DNA from: Tipula vernalis
Lineage: Eukaryota > Arthropoda > Insecta > Diptera > Tipulidae
Direction of reading: 5' to 3'
Length of the DNA: 64,000 bases
NCBI GenBank assembly: GCA_958295665.1
Contig: OY282559.1
Span: forward strand, 249,298,764-249,362,763
Within the stretch, counting starts at the first letter, position 1. Each line of letters opens with the position of its first letter. The notes under the pieces are model-generated. The model ran no database searches. It was not told where the DNA came from and was given only the letters and a program-made list of their open reading frames with translations. The position numbers and the translations under genes were made by a program. Shown piece after piece: positions 11,710 to 21,503 of this stretch.

Positions 11710-12363
11710 CCAAAAACATCTATAATTCCAAGACGAACTATACGAAATTTAAAGGGACAAAGTGACTACTGCCCATAGTGTTAGTTGTGTACATATAAGC
11801 CTTCAATAAAAAAACTAATCAACACTAATCTAATTTGTGCTATGAAATATGAAAAAAAAATACATAGGAAACAACAACAATTTACATCACGGCAACGCCG
11901 TATAATAATATCAAATAAAACGAAAGCTATTTATGCTTGTATTTATGGGTAGGTTTTGTGTTGGAAAATAAAACAATTACAATAACAACAATGATTCTGT
12001 CATTCGTCATATTCGAAATAATTGTCTGAACGAAGACTGACCTTTTTGTTTAAATGAAATTCATTATTTATTTTAATTAATTATTGAATTATTTATTTAT
12101 AATTTTGTTAATTACATGTTCATTGGGAAAGGTTGTATGCCTAATGGAAGCACTAACTGAATAGTTTACTAAGAAATGTGCTTCCATACGGCTTTTACTT
12201 CTTTAATATATTTAAAAAATTTATACCTTGTTGTTTATTTTATTTACCTACACGAAATTTATTAAATGGATCTACATATACGCCAAGAGCTATGAATTTT
12301 TTTGGTGCCTTGCAATCTTATGCAGTGTACTTCGTAGTGTATTCGTGCTCGCATTATTCAAAA
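11710..12363. other. No gene seen
   Basis: AT-rich. Two overlapping plus-strand ORFs (12178-12372 and 12228-12482) have no recognisable domain; the second overlaps the Atg9 pseudogene on the opposite strand and is best read as a shadow. Confidence 0.45.
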
Positions 12364-13634
12364 TTAACATAATTTCACACGATCGAAGTCATCCGAATGC
12401 CGCGAATGTATCAGACTCTGTTGGTGAATATTGCTCAGCGGAGTGTGCACCATACTTGATGGTAAATATCCAGGTGGACTGAATATGGATAGACACATTG
12501 TTGATCCAACGTTGTTCGTTCGCAAAATCGATTAAATTATCAAAGAATGTTCACCACCAATTTGTTTGCTTTGGGCCGTCGCCGTATTATTATTAGTATT
12601 GAAACCTCCACCACTGCGCGTTATATTCAAGTCTTGTAGAGCATGTTTTCGTAATCCTTGCACAAAATGGCGGGCCCCACTTGGCATTTTCTATTGCAGA
12701 TTTTTCATGGTGAAATGAACCAGTGATAATTCAGTCTTACCATTTTCAACCTGCGTATATTGATTCGTTTGGCAAACTGGTTGTGATTTAATTTGTTCCT
12801 CCTCATTAATGTTAGTAAGCTGCCAATCTGGATTCCCATGTTTTCGCACATCCATTTCGCAATCAAACGAAAAAAAAATCAACAATCTCCAAAGCCCGTG
12901 ACCGGAAAGAGAAGTACATGACAAATGGCGTAACTAGTGGACTATATTTCGTTAACAAGATGAATCTGGAATAACATGAATTTAATACAAAATTAATGTA
13001 ACTCAAAAATACTAGTAGTTACCACTTTCAGTTGCAACAATTGTCCGAATTGATCAGGTACTCTTGATGTACATATGTAATAATTCACGATACGATACTG
13101 GGAGATAATGAACATGCGCCGAATGGCTGTCATCAATTGTTCAGGACACCAAATTAAATTCTCATCAGGAATAAAGTTTTGAGATATAACAAGAACCGCC
13201 GTTAATAGTGTCATTTTAGTGGGGACATTTTCGACCTGGACAACATCCTCATCATAAACGGTTAATATGACAAAAACGCTTAAAATACCACAATAAAAAC
13301 TAATTCACTCATTAAATGTCGTAGATATAGTCGGCCATATCGTGATCAGCATCTCATTCAAGTTCCAGGTTCTCGTTTAATCAACTCACCATAATTAAAA
13401 AAAAATACATGAACTGCCTCAAAAGTATTAATAGACATCTTCTACAACAAAACACATTATTGTCGTGAAATTACCGAGCTCCGACTGCAATAAAATGGTT
13501 ATTAGACGTGAAATTGAGATTATAAACAAATTACTTACGTCTTTAATCTTGAGCGCTCTGTTAAAATATATTTTTATATAACAAGGGCCACGAAAACAAG
13601 ATGTCATATGTTTGTCGTACATATTTTTTGACAT
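12364..13634 (-). pseudogene. Atg9: Atg9 pseudogene fragment, intron retained
   Basis: Reading the minus strand from 13634: an exon with YIKIYFNRALKIKD, a 54-bp intron, then SELGNFTTIM, then in other frames FNYGELIKREPGT (near 13380) and a long piece from about 13312 to 12995 with ILTVYDEDVVQVENV, NFIPDENLIWCPEQLMTAI and DQFGQLLQLK. A gap follows, then MDVRKHGNPDWQL, NGKTELSLVHFTMKN and HFVQGLRKHALQDLN down to 12364. These are the conserved core and C-terminal region of the autophagy lipid scramblase ATG9, in the right order. Parts of the protein (including the segment between QLLQLK and MDVRKH) are missing. The frame 12924-12364 has in-frame stops TAG near 12690 and TAA near 12532, and upstream parts need frame changes. 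The retained intron argues for a DNA-level copy, not a retrocopy. I infer a pseudogene; a badly assembled true gene is the alternative. Confidence 0.7.
13485..13538 (-). other. Spliceosomal intron within Atg9 pseudogene
   Basis: On the minus strand it starts GTAAGTAATTTG and ends ATTTTATTGCAG: consensus donor, pyrimidine tract and acceptor in 54 bp. Exons on both sides fit the Atg9 reading. Confidence 0.7.
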
Positions 13635-13639
13635 AAGGA

Positions 13640-14608
13640 AAAAGATGTATAACCTATCTTTATTACACTATAGACCAAAAAATGGCACATTTTATTGTGT
13701 TAAAAAATACGAATAAGCGTACATATTTTAATGCTTTACTACATGTTAAATATTAAAATATTAAGACACAATTCGATTTTTAATATTAAGACACCTTTTA
13801 AATTTAAATTATCTTAATAATTTTTTTATTAAATTCAAAAATGAATTCAAAAAGGTACAATATTTTTGTCAAGAGTGTTCAAATAAAAAGTAAATATGGA
13901 TTTGTATGAAAATAAATGTAAAGTAATATGCGACGTTGCCGTCATGATTTAGTCACCAATACTACCTTCAGTAGTAATTACCAGACAATGACAAAAAATA
14001 GTTTGGCTTGGAATTATAGACCCTTTGATTTATTAGAATTTCATGTTTAAACACCGACCATTATTTGCATTTTGTGAGGTTATGTCAGATGGTTTTTGTT
14101 GATTTTCGTTTAAGAATTCCTTATTTTTTGTCCATTTCTGTTAGGAGGATGATTGTTTTTGTGAAATTTGTTATTCTAGGCTACTAGAATGGTTCTTTTA
14201 ACATACAATTTACTACACAAAACTAAAATAATTGTTGATTTTTATATTCCGTTTTCCTGTAAATTTAACAATAATCCATTAATTTTATTTCAATAATATA
14301 TAAATGATTATTTTGTTAATAAATATCATTTACTTATCATTCGCGTCAATGTAAATTTCATTCATTTTTTGAAATTTTGATTAGAGGTGTTTTTAACCAA
14401 ACTCCATATAAAAAAAATTTAAACAACAAAATAAACAATTTTTTCCACTTGTAAAAGTAAGACGGAAGATACTGTGGTCATTTTCATTCAAATCATTATA
14501 CGACGTGACGTTGTTCATCCAAGATGGGACCGCAGTAAGCTACGACAAATGCCAGTTTATCACAGTTTTATCACCAAATGTGATATAGCACCACAAAATG
14601 ACCACCCA
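13640..14608. other. No gene seen
   Basis: AT-rich spacer. Near 14473 and 14594 there is an 11-bp inverted pair (gtggtcatttt / aaaatgaccac) about 130 bp across, possibly a very small element. Confidence 0.4.
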
Positions 14609-14838
14609 GGATTGTTTTGTATGTGCGCTGTAATGGTATTAGCTGTATATAAAATAATGAAAACATGATAAGTCTTCTGCTACGCCCATGGAAGATTGTA
14701 GAGATATTTACTTTTAATGTGTGTTGGTGGTTTAGTATATAAGAATATGTTGTTTTTATTTTATTTTGTTATTTCCCCTCTTTTTATTTTTGTATTCATG
14801 TTACAAACTATAATGTTCTTAATAAAACATGAACTGTA
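14609..14838. repeat. Direct repeat of 11480-11709
   Basis: Nearly base-for-base copy, from aggattgttttgtatgtgcg to cttaataaaacatgaactg, same orientation, only a few differences. The two copies enclose the Atg9 pseudogene. Flanking sequences differ outside the repeat. Confidence 0.85.
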
Positions 14839-15404
14839 CAAACACAACGAAATTTTAGGGTATTCGACTCAAATAGGTTTTTTATATTTTTGTATAATCA
14901 AATAAGTTTTGAGTCGAATTGGAATCCGCCTTATATAATTCATATAGGATGGATTTATTTTAGATATGAGTTATTTTATTTTTTTACAGGGTATTATAAA
15001 ATCCATTTAAATTATTAAATTTATTTAATTAATGTGAAAAGGCTATAAATTAACTAAACCATATAAATAAAATGCTAACTTGGAAGTGTTGATTTGAGTT
15101 GAGTTGTGATTTTGGTTTGCATCACATAATGACGTATTCATTTATGCATGCCAAATTTCGATTAAAATATGGTGAACGAGGTGGAATTATGTGAAAACAT
15201 TTTCGAAAGGCTAAATGTATTGAACTTAATTATTAACTTAATAGAATATGATTGAAGTTTTAGGTTGCAGTTTTTCACACGTAAACGTCAATTTTGCTTG
15301 TATAGTACACCGATTAGTTTTGTAGGAGAGTAATGTTTCAATTTTATTTCATGGATTTATTATTTTACTTACTTTGCAGGTTTTATTTTGCAGGGTAATA
15401 GGTC
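14839..15404. other. No gene seen; small hairpin
   Basis: A short inverted pair (attcgactcaaa / tttgagtcgaat) spans about 14862-14922. The rest is AT-rich without coding signal. Confidence 0.45.
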
Positions 15405-15411
15405 CATAAAC
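15405..15411. repeat. Target site duplication (left) of foldback element
   Basis: Sequence cataaac, matched at 17569-17575 directly after the right end. Confidence 0.7.
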
Positions 15412-17568
15412 AATGCGAATGAAGTTTATCCTAAATTAATAATAGATTTTACAACAACAACAAAATTGCGTTTGTATGTTTTTAAAAAAGCATACATTCG
15501 GGCGAATTTATTATATGCACAAAGAAAAATGCATTAAAACCAAATATTTGAACTTAATGCTGAAATAACAAAAATCCAAATACAATTTTTTTTTTAAGTA
15601 TTAAGCTATTTGGGATTTCACAAAGCTAATCCCATTAAATTAATAATTGGATCAAGGAGTTTACCTATAAATCGACAATGTTTGACACTTGAAATTTAAA
15701 TCTTATCCATGTATAAGAAAGCTTTCTTCTATTTGCACACATCCCACTATGATAATCAGATAGGCCTATGCGTATAATTTTAACATGCTTATCCGCTAAA
15801 ATTTCGTATTGGGTTTACCTATTGAAATATCGATTATTCGAAAACTTGAAAATTTGGATATTATGCATATCTAAGAAAATTGATATCTTAAAACTTTCTT
15901 CTATCGGCAAACATCTCACTATGATTTTTCGATAGGTCTATGTATGTAGTATAATCAACCACATTTGCTAAAGTTTGATATTGGGTTTACCTATTGAAAC
16001 AACGATTATTCGAAAACTTGAAAATTTGGATATTATGCACCCTAAATCAACTAATCACTGATTTTCGGAAATTTATCATTGACCTTGTATATAGAAACGG
16101 AACTTTTTGTACGTTAACTCCGTATACCATAGAAGTACTGACATATGACATAATACTAAACAGGGTTAGAGACCGTGATCATCGCATTCCCTTACAGGGT
16201 AGTACGGTGCACCCCTAATTCAACTAATCACTGATTTTCAGAAATTTATCATGGTTTATATGTCAAAATTATATGTCAAGCCAAAATTTGTTCACTCATG
16301 TCATTTTTTCAAATTTTCTCAATAAATTTTGTGTGTTTTAATTATATTTTAAATCTAGGATAAACTTCACACTATTTCGCCGTAATGTATGCTTTTTGAT
16401 TTTTTTTAAAACATACATACGCTTGTATTTAAAATTAATCTAGGTAATCTTTCGAATAATTGTTGTTTCAATAGGTAAACCCAATATTAAATTTTAGCAA
16501 ATGTGCATGATTGTACTACATACATAGACCTATCGAAAAATCATAGTGAGATGTTGGCCGATAGAAGAAAGTTTTAAGATATCGATTTTCTTAGATATGC
16601 ATAATACCCAAATTTTCAAGTTTTCGAATAATTGTTGTTTCAATAGGTAAACCCAATATCAAACTTTAGCAAATGTGGTTGATTATACTACACACATAGA
16701 CCTATCGAAAACTCATAGTGAGATGTTTGCCGATAGAAGAAAGATTTAAGATATCGATTTTCTTAGATATGCATAATATCCAAATTTTCAAGTTATCGAA
16801 TAATTGTTGTTTCAATAGGTAAACCCAATATCAAATTTTAGCAAATGTGGTTGATTATACTACATACATAGACCTATCGAAAAATCATAGTGAGATGTTT
16901 GCCGATAGAAGAAAGTTTTAAGATACCGATTTTCTTAGATATGCATAATATCCAAATTTTCAAGTTTTCGAATAATTGTTGTTCCAATAGGTAAACCCTA
17001 TATCAAATTTCAGCAAATATGATTGATTGTACTACATACATCGATTTATCGAAAAATTATAGTGGGATGTTTGCCGATAGAAGAATGTTTTAACATATCG
17101 ATTTTCTTAGATATGCGTAAGACCCAATTTTTGAAGTTTTCGAATAATCGATATTTCAATAGGTAAACCCAATACGAAATTTTAGCGGATAAGCATGTTA
17201 AAATTATACGCATAGGCCTATCTGATTATCATAGTGGGATGTGTGCCAATAGAAGAAACCTTTCTTATACATGGATAAGATTTAAATTTCAAGTGTCAAA
17301 CATTGTCGATTTATAGGTAAACTCCTTGATCCAATTATTAATTTAATGGGATTAGCTTTGTGAAATCCCAAATAGCTTAATACTTAAAAAATTTTGGGTA
17401 TTTGGATTTTTGTTATTTCAGCATTAAGTTCAAATATTTGATTTTAATGCATTTTTCTTTGTGCATATAATAAATTCGCCCGAATGTATGCTTTTTTAAA
17501 CGCATACAAACGCAATTTTGTTGTTGTTGTAAAATCTATTATTAATTTAGGATAAACTTCATTCGCAT
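15412..17568. mobile_element. Large foldback element with 172-bp repeats, Galileo-like
   Basis: The left end (aatgcgaatgaagtttatcc, 15412 on) reappears in reverse complement at the right end (17568). The two arms pair for several hundred bp. Inside the arms are copies of a repeat marked by ataggtaaaccc: right-arm marks at about 16471, 16643, 16815, 16987 and 17159, exactly 172 bp apart; left-arm marks in opposite orientation at 15813 and 15985, also 172 bp apart. A central block duplicates caactaatcactgattttc at 16049 and 16221, again 172 bp apart. A 7-bp duplication cataaac flanks the element (15405-15411, 17569-17575). Long inverted ends with internal tandem repeats and 7-bp duplications are features known from Galileo/Foldback elements of the P superfamily. 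No transposase inside, so non-autonomous. Confidence 0.75.
16453..17170. repeat. 172-bp tandem array in right arm
   Basis: Four full units with conserved words tcgaataattgttgtttcaa, acctatcgaaaa(a/t)tcatag, gatgtttgccgatagaagaa and ttcttagatatgcataa. The last unit is the most diverged. Confidence 0.85.
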
Positions 17569-17575
17569 CATAAAC
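17569..17575. repeat. Target site duplication (right) of foldback element
   Basis: Sequence cataaac, identical to 15405-15411. Confidence 0.7.
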
Positions 17576-18090
17576 GGAGTAAAAGTTTTATAGATATATT
17601 CATATTTATTTTATAGATAAAAATAAAAAAAATCTAATTCTTATACAAATAATAAATTTCGTAGTATTTGATTTTTTTGTTTTATTTTAATTATGTCAAC
17701 TAGATTAGTAAATTAAAACATCTATAATAATAATAATTTTTTGATGTCCTAATTTAGATTTATAAAATCCTGAGTTCTGGCATTTAAATTATATTATATA
17801 CTTTGATAAATAAATAATTAATTTCAACATTATTAATTTCCTTTTTTCTAGATCTGCAGGAAATTGCCGATTAGTTTAAATTTAATAGTATGGTTAAATA
17901 TATATTTTCAATTTTTAATTTTTAAATCTAGTTGGAGTAGGTAAATAATTAATTAACTATTTACAGGAGAATGGTAACTAATGGAACAAGTGCTATGAAT
18001 TTAAATTATAATTTAATAATTTAAAATTTTTAAACATTCTTTGAGAATTTTAGCTTAGAAGTGGGAGAGTTTACATAGGCAATTTCATAA
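17576..18090. other. AT-rich, no gene seen
   Basis: Only simple AT-rich sequence. Confidence 0.5.
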
Positions 18091-18681
18091 AATGTTAATT
18101 TTTGTAATACTTGTATGTAATATATTGTGTTTTGCTCATTAATATATATTAATTAATTTAGTTTAAAAATATTTAAAGGTTTCTCTTCCTTAATTTGCTA
18201 ATAAATAATTTAATTTTCAGAATATAACATAGTTCCAGAATCAATCTTTAATATGGGGATTAAATTAATCCTGAATTTCAGAATTAGATTTGACTTTGAT
18301 ATTATGGTGATTTATTAATTAAAATTAGTTTTCCGAACCTATTTATTACATATTGTACTAATAATTTACTAACTATCGATCACATTGGTGTCTGTAACCG
18401 GGTCGAGTCTGGCCCAACTAATAATCCTATCCTATCCTTCGGTTTTGTTATATGTATATGGGTGTACTGTGTGTGCCCGGGAGTCCGGGAGATCCTGCTA
18501 TAATGCTTGGCCGTACATTCTCAATCAATCAATCAATAAAATGTTAATTTTTGTAATGTGTAATATATTCTGTTTTGTCCATTAATATATTTTAATTAAT
18601 TTAGTTTTAAAATACTTAAAGGGATCTCTTTTTTAATTTACTAATAAATGATACAATTTTCAGAATAAACATAGTTCTAGA
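18091..18681. repeat. Direct repeat pair, ~145 bp
   Basis: 18091-18246 and 18541-18681 share atgttaatttttgtaat, gtaatatattNtgttttg, attaatttagtttNaaaat and cagaatNNaacatagttc blocks. The words ccttcgg(t/c)t and ggtgtacNNtgtgtgc recur near 18437 and 18795, so the larger region to about 19460 looks like a diverged duplication. Confidence 0.65.
18370..18540 (+). mobile_element. Possible retroposon 3' tail ending in CAAT repeats
   Basis: A less AT-rich block (gtctgtaaccgggtcgagtc ... gatcctgctataatgcttgg) ends in four tcaa/caat units followed by aataaa. Short tandem tails of this kind end some non-LTR elements and SINEs. No coding domain is visible, so this is a weak call. Confidence 0.3.
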
Positions 18682-20336
18682 GGATTAACAAGTAGTGAAT
18701 AAGCTGTAGTTTAGAAATTGTGTTGTCCTGTACTAACTATTTTTACTATATACTATATAATTACTAACAATTTACTCTTATCCTTCGGCTGGGAATGGAT
18801 AAATGGGTGTACGATGTGTGCTCGGGAATACTGAAGATCCTGTTATAATAATTATTCATTTAAGTAATAAAATTTGATATTATGATGTTTATTAATTAAA
18901 TGTAGTTTTCAGAGTTATCTGGGAATTTGTATGTTAATTTTATTTGTTGATTCTTAATATACATACTTATAATACCTAATTGAATTATTGAATTATTAAT
19001 AAATCTCGGTATTGTGGTGCTGTAATATTATCAATTAAATCATTTTATAAAATAATTGAATTCATAATTGTATATTTTCTTTTCTGGATCGGTAGGAAAT
19101 TGATGATTAGTTTTAAGTAAAATTTTATGTTTAAACGGTTTAATGTTTATGTTAATTCTTGTTGCAGTAAGTAATTATTTTTAATTGGATATAAAAGGAC
19201 CAAAGGACCATTAATAAGGCAATAAGCGCTGTTATTTTAAATTTTTATTAATTATTTTATCAGGTAAATTAATGAAAGACGGACAAGGATGAAATTACAA
19301 CATTTATAATTTTTTAAGCCCTGTTTTAGATATAGGATTTAGGGAGTCCTGAGTATCCGGCCCTGGATTCCAGAGAAATGATCATCTAATAATGTAGTTA
19401 GATTGTGCTGCCTTGTGCTAACTTATTTATTATACTATATAATACTAATAATTTACTAACTATCGATCGCAAAAAGAGCAATTATTTTTTTGCAGTATAC
19501 AATTACAAAATATTGTATAAAGCTCACTTAAGAAGTCATGAAATATTAGCAAAAATAAATGAAGTTTATATTTATAAATCTGAATATTTTCAAAGCCCAC
19601 CAATTCATTCTCAGATACTAGATAATAAGCAATAATTTAGACCTTAAAATTATTTAGTGCAGAATTTATTATTATATTATTTAATATTTATAAATTTGAA
19701 TTTAATTATTTTTTAAATTAGTTTATTATACGTACATATGTGTAAATATATTACGTAAATCTATTTTTTTTTTTTTTTTAATTTAACGAAACAGTTAAAA
19801 ATCAATTAATTAACATCAAAATTATTTATAATGTGGGTTATATTATATTATAATATGCATTACTTTATTATATTAGTTTTAGTTATAATATAAGTATTGA
19901 AATAATAAAAAAATAAAACAATAAAATATATCTTCTAGTGAAAAGAATAGTCGTTTTATTCTAAAAGGATTTCTTTCACAAGATTTTAAAATCTGTAGCT
20001 TTATTTATAAGTTAATTTAATCTTTAAATTAATTCGTTTGATTCGAGTCTTTCGCTTTATGTTTCTTTCGCTTTCTAGTAAAATCCTCGTTTGAATATAA
20101 AGCGAAGGAAGTTTCAATACCTAACAAAACAAATCGCCTTAATTTAAAAATAAATTCTAATTTTAAGACGATTTGCCTCGTCTGTAAGGAAAACGATTTC
20201 ATTCTATAATTTAAGCGATGAAATACATAAATGAAGACTAATCGACTACTTTTAAGAAAGGCATCGTTTGGGGTCAAAATCATACCCATTTTTTTTTTTG
20301 TTATAAAGCGAAAAATTTAAAATTTTTCTCTGTGTG
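18682..20336. other. AT-rich, no supported gene
   Basis: ORFs at 19405-19635 (+) and 20029-20289 (-) are the longest. The first has a somewhat protein-like end (KAHLRSHEILAKINEVYIYK) but no domain I know. A small hairpin lies near 20130-20175. Confidence 0.4.
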
Positions 20337-20520
20337 TGGTGAGATATTGCATTTCCACACTTTTATTATATACAAATAAAGTGTAGTGGTCACTTTTGGG
20401 CAGTTGCAAGAAATCCTAGAGATGTCTAAGTAAATCTGAGTTGGCTATATTATTGCTTGCTGTTAATTTGTGTAGCTACACTTCTGAATTCTGTGGAAAA
20501 CTTCACACCGGTCAATAAGA
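20337..20520. repeat. Second copy of the 2170 repeat and foldback terminus
   Basis: 20337-20465 matches one unit of the array at 2170-2585 (gagatattgcatttccacac, acaaataaagtgtagtggtc). After about 35 bp comes aaaacttcacaccggt, the terminal motif of the foldback element at 2141-2159. The joint presence at two places 18 kb apart links the two repeats. Confidence 0.75.
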
Positions 20521-21500
20521 AAGTGACAAAACCAAAATAAAGTATTTTAGAGAAATTAGTACACGATTAAATAACCAAAATATTAAATCTCAAATTACTT
20601 TACCAGTGACTAGCAATTTCTTTTTTTACCAAATTTTCAGTAAATCAACTGAAACACGTCCGGTAAGAAATTTCATCAAATCGAATTAAATAATTTATTG
20701 TATAATAATACCACATCAAATAAATGGACCAATAGTCATAAATAACAAATGAGATTACCATCCAAAGAATAAAGTGTCCAACATTGATAGAAGATTATTT
20801 TTTTACTAAGAGCACCCACGACAATACATATATCCATTTTAAGAATGGATAAAACAATCACTTCAACCAAGCTTTGAAAAAAAAAAACAACACCAACTCC
20901 ATAATATACTCGTATTCATCATGCCGATAAATTTTCATGATTGAAACAAAATATTATTTAATACGTCATCATAAATATGCTATTAATGTATCAACGTTAA
21001 CATGTATACACATAAAATATGAAAACCTATAAAAATGTAAATATGTATTTTGGGCATAATATTTTTTTTGTATCGATACTATAAAAAAGTTTTTATTCTG
21101 GAAATTGGGACACAAAGAGAAAATCTTGTTTTTATTTATAAATATATAGTCTGCCATTATAATATGTACTTGTATTACATAAAATGAACGTGTAGGCATA
21201 TATTCAGTCCATTATGCAGCTTATGAATAAAACACAAACCATAAAAATAAAAAATAAAAAAACGAAATTTTCATTTTGATTGAAATACGAGTACCATTAC
21301 TTCCGTATTACGAATATACTTCCTGTATAGTATAAAATGCTGTTGGGCTTTTATTATATTTGTCTCTGTATGTACATTTACCAAACGTACTAATTATTCA
21401 ATTTGAATATACATATTATTGCAAATGTAAAACATAAATTGTTGGTCAATTTTAGTATTTCAGGCAAATGACAATCTAGGACAAATTTACATTAAAATGG
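20521..21500. other. No gene seen
   Basis: AT-rich. The minus-strand ORF 20969-21199 shows no domain. Confidence 0.5.
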
Positions 21501-21503
21501 ATT

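Noticed and set aside
12178..12482. Plus-strand ORFs with hydrophobic segments
   Set aside because: Overlap the Atg9 pseudogene on the other strand, no domain.
14862..14922. Possible LTR pair or large TIR from gactcaaa/tttgagtc words
   Set aside because: Only 12 bp pair and nothing around them extends the match.
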